Shown piece by piece: positions 1-5,443 of a stretch of DNA of 5,443 bases. The first letter of the stretch is position 1; each line of letters starts with the position of its first letter. The position numbers were made by a program, and so were the translations under genes. Source of the stretch: Chitinophagaceae bacterium (GTDB taxonomy: Bacteria > Bacteroidota > Bacteroidia > Chitinophagales > Chitinophagaceae). The notes under the pieces are model-generated. The model was not told the DNA's origin. It did no database searches and saw only the letters and a list, made by a program, of their open reading frames with translations. The stretch is from NCBI GenBank assembly GCA_947452875.1, contig CANGEZ010000166.1:1-5443 (forward strand). The letters are read 5' to 3'.

Positions 1-1938
1 AATGTTTACTGATGGGTCAGGATAAACAACAATTGTCCTTGTAAGACTATCCTTGCAACCATTATTGGAAACGGTTACCAATTTGATGTTGTAATTCCCG
101 GCGGTTGTAAATTGATGTGAAACTGTTGTACCTGTTGACATTGAACTACCTAATAAATACCAATTTGAACCCGTAATGTTCCCATTACTGATAGTTGAAG
201 TTGATGTGAAATTAAATTGATTATTATTTAAACACTGAGGTGCAGTCTGATTAAAATTTGGTTGTGGCTTAGGATAAACTGTCAACCTTATATTTTTATC
301 TGATGTGCAAGTTGACCCATCTAAATACCCAGTAATGGTATAAGTTATTGTAGAAACTGCATTCGCTGTAACCTGGTTGCCTGTTGTAGAATTCAGTCCT
401 GTAGCCGGGCTCCATGAATATTGGTTAGCTCCTGAAGCAGATAAATTAATATTACTGCCTTCACAAGCTGAGGCGTTGCTAGCGGTAATTACCGGAATCG
501 GGTTAACATGAACGTTAATCGTATCATAAGCCTTACAATAACTAACAGTATCCATTACCTGCAAATAATAGTCAGCAGTTTGAGGTGGATGTACATTCGC
601 TGTGGGCTGATTGATGGTATTGATAAATGAATTAGGTGACCATGTATAAATGCAATTGGGTAATGTCAGACCTGTACCAATACTAACGGTACTGTCACTA
701 CAAATGTTCTTATCACCATCATTATTGTAAATCAACGTGTCTTTTGTAACGAAAATGGTTAACGTATCTCTGCAATTGACGCCTGAATTTGGAATCAACT
801 CAAGGTGTACTGTTGAATTCAAAGGCAAAGAAGGTGATACTGCAGCATGTTGACCTGTTGCTAATAAACTGGAATAATCTGAATTCCACCAATTGTAACC
901 TATAAAGCCTGATGGAGCCGACAATATAGTTCTTGGTGGTTGCTGGCAGTTGTTTTTAGCAGTAGCTGTTACTTCACATCCATTAACATCAATATAGGCA
1001 TAGCCCCAATGGCCACCCTGTGCACAATCTTCTGTGGTAAATTCAAGATATAATGTTCTGCCTCTATATCGAGCTAAATTAATAAACACCGGCGACCATG
1101 GTTTATACCAAACATCTCTGGCACCCTGAACTTGTGATAATTGAAACCCAGGAATAGTTGAATCCGCAACATATTTTACGGAGCCACATGGTACATAGTC
1201 GTTCGTTAATGGATCAAATAACTTCACCGTAAACCTGGGCTGATTTTCTGGTACATGACCAGGGTCCTGAAAAACAACTGCGTACTGATAGGTAAATGCA
1301 TAATCTACCACATTCGCAGGCACATTAATGGAATAAGAAATTCTTTCCGCCCTGGCATCTGGTCTTCCTGAGCCAGGATGATCAAGGTCGCTTCCTAGCT
1401 TAACGGCAAATCCACTGCCATCTGGTGGATAAATCGGGAACCCGCCATATGGATCCAATGGAATAGGCGCTCCTGTATTCTGTATCAATTCATGTCTGTT
1501 AGGCATAGGAGGCGTTACTGTCATGACTACTTGATTAACTCCAGTTGTACTTGGCCCAAAAACACTAAAAAAATTCTGATTCAAAATAGGATCAAATCCA
1601 TCCACACCTCTCACAAAACCCGTATCGCAAGTCCAATGATTAAAAGATCCTTCTTCAAAATCAATATTGGGTGGACAATTAACTGACGCATTGCGATTGG
1701 GATTGTTGTAATACCTGTATTGTATGTTTTTAAATGAACGTTTGAGTTGCTCATCTTGACTATACTTCAAGGGTACATGTACAGAAGAATGACTTTCTTC
1801 ATTTGAATGAACCCGCTGGGCAAAACCTATAGAAGATTGAAAAATAATAAAAATAAAAAAGGAGGCGACAAGAAGAACCCCTTTTTTAAAGAAATTGTTT
1901 AATAAAAAAGTAGAATTAGTAGGTAAAGGTGTAATCAC
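1..1938 (-). CDS. Partial secreted adhesin-like protein with jelly-roll-like N-terminal domain and Ig/PKD repeats (C-terminus outside window)
   Basis: The reading frame is open without interruption for 646 codons and leaves the window at base 1. The start is inferred as GTG (1936-1938), because the first in-frame ATG lies about 140 codons later and an in-frame stop sits at 1957-1959. A TTG at 1954-1956 is the only upstream alternative. Residues 1-40 form a signal peptide: Lys18-Lys19, a hydrophobic core at about 20-33, and likely cleavage after Ala40 in SIGFAQ. Residues about 60-321 form a beta-rich domain beginning NCPPNIDFEEGSFNHWTC and ending HWGYAYIDVNGC (310-321), a pattern I associate with N-terminal regions of large Bacteroidota surface proteins. 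Then come Ig-like units at about 322-400, 401-480 and 483-556, ending in strands such as DTLTIFVT, DTINVHV and NIRLTVYPKP. A PKD-like unit at about 561-640 contains GNYNIKLVTVSNNGCKDS. Inferred role: surface adhesin or gliding-associated protein, probably exported by the type IX system. That rests on family resemblance, because the sorting-signal end is not visible. No ligand can be assigned. Confidence 0.85.
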   Translation of the reverse strand, partial: MITPLPTNSTFLLNNFFKKGVLLVASFFIFIIFQSSIGFAQRVHSNEESHSSVHVPLKYSQDEQLKRSFKNIQYRYYNNPNRNASVNCPPNIDFEEGSFNHWTCDTGFVRGVDGFDPILNQNFFSVFGPSTTGVNQVVMTVTPPMPNRHELIQNTGAPIPLDPYGGFPIYPPDGSGFAVKLGSDLDHPGSGRPDARAERISYSINVPANVVDYAFTYQYAVVFQDPGHVPENQPRFTVKLFDPLTNDYVPCGSVKYVADSTIPGFQLSQVQGARDVWYKPWSPVFINLARYRGRTLYLEFTTEDCAQGGHWGYAYIDVNGCEVTATAKNNCQQPPRTILSAPSGFIGYNWWNSDYSSLLATGQHAAVSPSLPLNSTVHLELIPNSGVNCRDTLTIFVTKDTLIYNNDGDKNICSDSTVSIGTGLTLPNCIYTWSPNSFINTINQPTANVHPPQTADYYLQVMDTVSYCKAYDTINVHVNPIPVITASNASACEGSNINLSASGANQYSWSPATGLNSTTGNQVTANAVSTITYTITGYLDGSTCTSDKNIRLTVYPKPQPNFNQTAPQCLNNNQFNFTSTSTISNGNITGSNWYLLGSSMSTGTTVSHQFTTAGNYNIKLVTVSNNGCKDSLTRTIVVYPDPSVNI

Positions 1939-1962
1939 ACAAGCAAAATTATACAATTACAC
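1929..1962. repeat. 7-bp inverted repeat flanking the adhesin -7 box
   Basis: GTGTAAT at 1929-1935 and ATTACAC at 1956-1962 are perfect inverted copies separated by 20 bases. The spacer contains both the TAATTTTG box and the GTG start codon. The left arm also lies in a smaller palindrome, GTGTAATCACAC (1929-1940). A further GTGTAA occurs at 2013-2018. The arrangement would suit a dimeric repressor's operator, but that is inference: no regulator is visible in the window, and seven-base arms can occur by chance. Confidence 0.3.
1944..1951 (-). promoter_or_regulatory. Candidate Bacteroidota -7 box (TAATTTTG) of the adhesin gene
   Basis: Read on the minus strand this is TAATTTTG, an exact match to the Bacteroidota sigma factor consensus TAnnTTTG. 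It ends five bases before the GTG start of the adhesin gene. The nearest TTTG (1978-1981) that could serve as a -33 element is 26 bases away, longer than the usual 17-23, so the promoter is incomplete by consensus. The short distance to the start codon would give a transcript with almost no leader. A chance match in AT-rich DNA is possible. Confidence 0.4.
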
Positions 1963-1965
1963 ATG

Positions 1966-2048
1966 AGAAAATTGTGCCAAACTTTTCATTAATAACAATA
2001 AGTGAAAAAGATGTGTAAACAAAGCCAAAACAAGATCAACAATTTTCT
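1966..2048. repeat. 10-bp perfect inverted repeat in the gap between hydrolase and adhesin genes
   Basis: AGAAAATTGT at 1966-1975 is the exact reverse complement of ACAATTTTCT at 2039-2048, with 63 bases between. Inside it, TTTTCATT (1983-1990) can pair with AGTGAAAA (2001-2008) through seven A-T/G-C pairs and one G-U pair, around a ten-base loop. Together they could fold the 3' end of a hydrolase transcript into a nested stem. No U-run follows on the minus strand, so this is not a standard intrinsic terminator. AT-rich composition makes chance pairing fairly likely. Confidence 0.3.
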
Positions 2049-2060
2049 GTAAAGAATAAA

Positions 2061-2702
2061 TTAACTCCTTAAAAAAGGGTTTCCATTTCTTTCTGCAATC
2101 ACGGTGGTTGATGGACCATGGCCGCTGTGTACAATGGTTTCATCAGGAAGAATCATCAATTTCTCTTGAATACTGCGAATTAATGTGGCATGATCTCCCC
2201 CGGGAAGGTCTGTCCTGCCAACACTTCTTTGGAATAATACGTCTCCTGAAATAATGAATGATTGTTTTTTACAATAAAAACTCAAACTACCCGGACTATG
2301 TCCTGGAGTAAAAATAGCCTCAAGCTCATCTTCCCCTGCTTTTAAAATACTGCCCTCATCTATGTATGCCAATTCGCCTGAGTAATTGTCAAAAGGCATG
2401 TTGTACATGAGTCCGCTTGTAGGTGCATATTCAAGCAGTTTCTTTTCCAAAGGATGGATATGCGGAATAAGCCCATATTTTTCAGCAACAAATTTATTCC
2501 CGAAAACATGATCTAGATGACAATGGGTATTCAATAATAAAACAGGATTAAGATTGTTGGATTGAATGAATGTCATCAGTAACGCTCTTTCTTCTTCAAA
2601 ATAACAGCCCGGATCTATGATAATACAATCGTTAAGTTCATTGTAAAGTAAATAGGTATTCTCTTGAATTGGACTAAATTCGAAGGTTTGCAACTGAAAC
2701 AT
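2061..2702 (-). CDS. Metallo-beta-lactamase-fold hydrolase, glyoxalase II/YcbL type
   Basis: This is a complete 213-residue protein from ATG (2700-2702) to TAA (2061-2063), with no signal peptide, so it should be cytoplasmic. The metallo-beta-lactamase motif THCHLDH gives His60, His62, Asp64 and His65. His135 (in TPGHSPGS), Asp154 (in ISGDVLF) and His195 (in HSGHGPST) complete the expected seven ligands for a two-metal centre, so the enzyme is predicted active. The GRTDLPGG motif (162-169) and the ending TTVIAERNGNPFL are typical of the short YcbL-like glyoxalase II subgroup. The long C-terminal glutathione-binding helical domain of classical glyoxalase II is absent. The likely reaction is hydrolysis of a thioester or related ester; the substrate cannot be deduced, and the thiol need not be glutathione. 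The adhesin gene follows on the same strand after 122 bases, while the TolB-like gene diverges upstream. I see no good TAnnTTTG box or Shine-Dalgarno site before its start. Confidence 0.95.
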   Translation of the reverse strand: MFQLQTFEFSPIQENTYLLYNELNDCIIIDPGCYFEEERALLMTFIQSNNLNPVLLLNTHCHLDHVFGNKFVAEKYGLIPHIHPLEKKLLEYAPTSGLMYNMPFDNYSGELAYIDEGSILKAGEDELEAIFTPGHSPGSLSFYCKKQSFIISGDVLFQRSVGRTDLPGGDHATLIRSIQEKLMILPDETIVHSGHGPSTTVIAERNGNPFLRS

Positions 2703-2739
2703 GATTATTGAAATTGATTTTAATGATTAAGGTTTATAA

Positions 2740-2760
2740 ACTAATTTAGTATCCACTAAT
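2740..2760. repeat. Small palindrome plus direct repeat in the divergent promoter region
   Basis: ACTAATTTAGT at 2740-2750 is a palindrome with five-base arms around a central T. Its first six bases, ACTAAT, recur at 2755-2760, fifteen bases downstream, and run into the candidate -7 box of the TolB-like gene. The whole intergenic space between the two divergent start codons is only 68 bases. A regulator binding here could influence both genes, but this is speculative because such short AT-rich elements are common by chance. Confidence 0.25.
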
Positions 2761-2767
2761 AAATTTG
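2760..2767 (+). promoter_or_regulatory. Candidate Bacteroidota -7 box (TAAATTTG) of the TolB-like gene
   Basis: TAAATTTG matches TAnnTTTG exactly and ends three bases before the ATG at 2771. A weak -33 candidate, TTTA at 2733-2736, lies 23 bases upstream, where TTTG would be expected. If this box is used, transcription would begin at or very near the start codon, giving a leaderless or almost leaderless message. No purine-rich Shine-Dalgarno sequence precedes the ATG, which fits both leaderless translation and ordinary Bacteroidota initiation. Confidence 0.4.
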
Positions 2768-2770
2768 CAT

Positions 2771-5443
2771 ATGGCAAAGTTCAGTAGAATAATTTTTACA
2801 ACGATTTTTTTTCTTTTCATTTCTCAAATATCTATAGCCCAGGTAAACGCTGTTACATTTGGAAAAAACAGGGTTCAATTCAAAAAATTCAAATGGCAAT
2901 ATTATCATAGCGAAAACTTCAATGTTTATTTTTATCAAAATGGACAAGAGCTGGCGAAATATGCATTACAACTTGCGGAAAAAGAATTGAAAGATATTGA
3001 AACCGCTTCTGAATCCAGTTTGCAAAGACGCGCTAATATTTTCGTGTTCAATGACTACAAAGATTTTCAACAAACAAATATCGGTTTGGAATCTGATATC
3101 ATGAGTACAGGAAGCACTACCAAACTGGTCAATAATAAAATGCTTGTTTATTTTGATGGCAATCATTTAAATCTCAAGAGACAAATCAGAAACGGGATTG
3201 CAGATGTCATCGTTCATAATCTTCTTTTTGGTTCTGATTTAGGTGAAGTAGCCGGCAATCAAACTTTACTCGAACTTCCACAATGGTTCACAGATGGATA
3301 CATCGCTTATTTGGGTGAACACTGGAATACGACACTTGACGATGATTTGAAAAGCGAATTGTTTAGTGCCAAATACAAAAGATTTTCAAACTTTAGTTTC
3401 AACAATGCTGCATTGGCTGGTCATGCTTTCTGGTATTTCATTGAAGAAAAATACAAGAAAGAAAATGTTACTTATTTCTTTTATCTCGCCAGAACTTACA
3501 AGAACATCAACAAAGCCAGTATTCAAATCACCAAGAAAAACATGAAGGCGTTAACCGCAGAATTCATGGAATATGAAAATGAGAAATTTGAAAATGATGT
3601 TAATAAAAGAAAAGCCTATCCAAAAGGAAATTATATAGAAGGATTTGATATTACCAGCAGAATCAATTATTTCCGTTTCAATGTAAATCCCAACAAAAAG
3701 AATAATTCATACGTAGTTACGCAATTCAAAAAAGGTATTGTTCGTGTCATCCTAAATGATGATTTTGAAAACACCACCATTTTAAAATATGGCGTACGTT
3801 CTTATCAAAATCAAATCAACCCAAATTATCCCATGATGGCCTGGGATCCGAAAGGGACAAGGATTTCTGTGGTATACAGTGAGAAAGGAAAATTGTACTT
3901 ATTTATTTACGATGTGCTCACACATCAAAAGAAATGGGATATCGATTTGACTGATAAGTTTGATCAGATTCAGGATATCAAATACTTGCTCGACAGCCGT
4001 ACTATTTTACTTTCAGCTGTAAAGAACGGCCACACTGATATCTTTACTTTCGATTTGGAAAAAGAAAAAGTAAAACAAATCACCAATGATGTTTATGACA
4101 ATTTGGATCCGGCTTTTGTAAGTTTCCCAAACAAAACAGGAATAATATTTTCTTCCAACAGACCAAATGCAAATGCAGTTTCCAATGATACAGTGCTCCC
4201 TTGCAACAACAGATATAATATTTTCATGGTTACGAATTTTGGCGACAAACCTGAATTGAATCAAATCACGCAACTCACCGATTTAAAATACGGAAACGCC
4301 AGATTTCCTGCTCAATACAATGTCAACCATTTCACTTTTGTGAGTGATGAAAATGGAATTGCCAATCGTTATGCCGGATTTTTTACAACAAGGAAGACTG
4401 GACTAGATACCATGATTACTATTGGTGATGAAATTTTAAGAAATCCTACTCAACAAGAAATTGACAGCACTTTAAAAGCTTGGAAAAAAACCGAAATCGA
4501 TTCAAAGGCTGTTGTTTCCATGAGTGAAGATTCTTCCTATACTTTTCCGCTAACCAATTATGAAAGCAATCTCGCAGAAACCAGAACTGCAGGAGATGAC
4601 AGAATGTTAAGCGAAGTTACCCAGCAAGGCGACCAAAAGAATTTATACAAATTGAAAATTGATGAGTATGCCTTGAAACAAAGAAATGTTACTGCACAGC
4701 CAACTGCTTATGGTAAAAAACTGATGAGAGAAAGTAAGAAAACTACTGTAGCAACATCAACAAATATAAACAAGCAAAATAATAAAGTTGATGAGTTTCA
4801 AACTGAATTTACTGATGAGAAAAAAGATACTACAATCATCATTGGTACTGAGGCTGATGTTGATGTATTAAGCAAGGCTAAATTATACAAATACAAACCC
4901 ATTAAATTTTCTGTTGATTATGCTTCGGCAGGATTCAATACTACTGTTTTGTTCAATAAATACCAACCTTATGGATATGGTTCTGGTCCGATTATGCTCA
5001 GCAGCAATACTCCTTTGAACGGATTGATTACCATGGGAACTTCTGATTTGATGGAAGACAAAAGAATTATGGGTGGCTTTAAAATTGGCACCAACCTGAA
5101 AGATAATGAGTGGTTCGTGACTTATCAGAATTTAAAAAAGCGTCTAGACTGGGGCGCTACCTATTATAGAAATGCATTAGGATCTGCAGCGCAATTAACC
5201 GATCAACAAGGAAATGTTATCGCTGTTTATCCTGCGAGACTGTTTACCAATTTCTATCAGGGCAATGTCACTTACCCATTTGATGTTACTAAAAGTATTC
5301 GATTAACTACAGGAATTCGTTCCGACAATCTGGCCATATTAAACGTCGACCAATTGAGTGCTTCATTGGAAAGTCAGTCTACATATTACTCATCCACTCA
5401 TTTAGAATATGTTTATGATAACACATTAACAAGAGATAAAAAT
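2771..5443 (+). CDS. Partial secreted TolB-like protein: degenerate peptidase-MA-like domain, WD40-like propeller, probable outer-membrane barrel (C-terminus outside window)
   Basis: The frame is open for 891 codons and runs off the right edge. ATG at 2771 is chosen because an in-frame TAG lies at 2747-2749 and the next in-frame ATG falls after the signal peptide. Residues 1-24 are a signal peptide with a Phe/Ile-rich core, ending SIAQ. Residues about 40-260 resemble peptidase-MA-like (gluzincin) domains, but the HExxH position reads HNLLF (149-153) and the usual WFxEG reads WFTDG (172-176). It is therefore probably catalytically dead. WD40-like/PD40 repeats follow, seen at AWDPKGTRI (from Trp358), DPAFVSFPNKTGIIFSSNRP (446-465) and FVSDENGIANRYAG (from 523), and probably form a propeller. 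A polar linker spans about 560-705. From about 706 the sequence is beta-rich and aromatic, with GTSDLMEDKRIMGG (to 769) and LKKRLDWGATYYR (788-800), as expected of an outer-membrane barrel. Such proteins are usually annotated 'translocation protein TolB', but the architecture differs from true TolB and I assign no function. Inferred location: outer membrane with a periplasmic N-terminal part. Confidence 0.85.
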   Translation, partial: MAKFSRIIFTTIFFLFISQISIAQVNAVTFGKNRVQFKKFKWQYYHSENFNVYFYQNGQELAKYALQLAEKELKDIETASESSLQRRANIFVFNDYKDFQQTNIGLESDIMSTGSTTKLVNNKMLVYFDGNHLNLKRQIRNGIADVIVHNLLFGSDLGEVAGNQTLLELPQWFTDGYIAYLGEHWNTTLDDDLKSELFSAKYKRFSNFSFNNAALAGHAFWYFIEEKYKKENVTYFFYLARTYKNINKASIQITKKNMKALTAEFMEYENEKFENDVNKRKAYPKGNYIEGFDITSRINYFRFNVNPNKKNNSYVVTQFKKGIVRVILNDDFENTTILKYGVRSYQNQINPNYPMMAWDPKGTRISVVYSEKGKLYLFIYDVLTHQKKWDIDLTDKFDQIQDIKYLLDSRTILLSAVKNGHTDIFTFDLEKEKVKQITNDVYDNLDPAFVSFPNKTGIIFSSNRPNANAVSNDTVLPCNNRYNIFMVTNFGDKPELNQITQLTDLKYGNARFPAQYNVNHFTFVSDENGIANRYAGFFTTRKTGLDTMITIGDEILRNPTQQEIDSTLKAWKKTEIDSKAVVSMSEDSSYTFPLTNYESNLAETRTAGDDRMLSEVTQQGDQKNLYKLKIDEYALKQRNVTAQPTAYGKKLMRESKKTTVATSTNINKQNNKVDEFQTEFTDEKKDTTIIIGTEADVDVLSKAKLYKYKPIKFSVDYASAGFNTTVLFNKYQPYGYGSGPIMLSSNTPLNGLITMGTSDLMEDKRIMGGFKIGTNLKDNEWFVTYQNLKKRLDWGATYYRNALGSAAQLTDQQGNVIAVYPARLFTNFYQGNVTYPFDVTKSIRLTTGIRSDNLAILNVDQLSASLESQSTYYSSTHLEYVYDNTLTRDKN

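Noticed and set aside
1492..1686. Short plus-strand open frame of 64 codons inside the adhesin gene
   Set aside because: It lies wholly antisense to a well-supported coding frame, has no recognisable domain and reads as a low-information shadow of the opposite strand.
1..1938. Frameshift or pseudogene in the adhesin because there is no early ATG
   Set aside because: The frame is continuous from beyond the signal peptide to the window edge, and a GTG start with a complete signal peptide explains it without any lesion.
1983..2008. Intrinsic terminator for the hydrolase gene
   Set aside because: The stem is short and AT-rich and no run of T follows it on the minus strand, so it is recorded only as a weak inverted repeat.
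2061..2702. Possibility that the metallo-beta-lactamase-fold gene is an antibiotic resistance enzyme
   Set aside because: Length, the GRTDLPGG motif and the ERNGNPFL ending fit the glyoxalase II/YcbL type, and there is no signal peptide as exported class B beta-lactamases would have.
2756..2947. Minus-strand open frame of 63 codons overlapping the start of the TolB-like gene
   Set aside because: It is antisense to the signal-peptide region of a clear coding sequence, and its hydrophobic look comes from the complement of that AT-rich segment.
2966..3166. Minus-strand open frame of 66 codons
   Set aside because: It is fully antisense to the peptidase-like domain of the TolB-like gene, with no motif or initiation signal of its own.
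4013..4273. Minus-strand open frame of 86 codons
   Set aside because: It is fully antisense to the propeller region of the TolB-like gene; composition and lack of motifs suggest a chance frame.

Overview
The window looks like an ordinary chromosomal stretch of an AT-rich member of the Bacteroidota, most likely on the Chitinophagales/Sphingobacteriales side. The evidence is the type of proteins encoded: a long secreted protein with Ig/PKD-like repeats, and a secreted TolB-like propeller fused to a probable outer-membrane barrel. Both have signal peptides ending in the typical '...AQ', and TAnnTTTG-type promoter boxes lie upstream instead of classical Shine-Dalgarno sites. The phylum is a confident inference; the genus cannot be read from the sequence.

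Layout. Positions 1-1938 (minus strand) hold the N-terminal 646 residues of a large cell-surface adhesin-like protein: signal peptide, a jelly-roll-like N-terminal domain, then Ig/PKD-type repeats. The gene runs off the left edge. Positions 1939-2060 are a 122-base AT-rich gap with the adhesin's candidate promoter and several small inverted repeats. Positions 2061-2702 (minus strand) hold a complete, apparently intact metallo-beta-lactamase-fold hydrolase of the glyoxalase II/YcbL type. Positions 2703-2770 are a 68-base divergent promoter region. Positions 2771-5443 (plus strand) hold the first 891 residues of a TolB-like protein: signal peptide, a degenerate peptidase-MA-like domain, WD40-like/PD40 propeller repeats, a polar linker and the start of a beta-rich, probably outer-membrane, C-terminal part. 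The gene runs off the right edge.

The two exported proteins probably act at the cell surface and the hydrolase in the cytoplasm. Nothing shows that the three work in one pathway: the hydrolase and adhesin genes share a strand but are separated by 122 bases with a separate candidate promoter, and the TolB-like gene is divergent. No RNA gene, mobile element, CRISPR array, phage gene or convincing new system was seen. The points most worth a second look are the -7 promoter boxes lying 3-5 bases before the start codons of both exported genes (possible leaderless transcripts) and the loss of the zinc-binding motif in the peptidase-like domain of the TolB-like protein.
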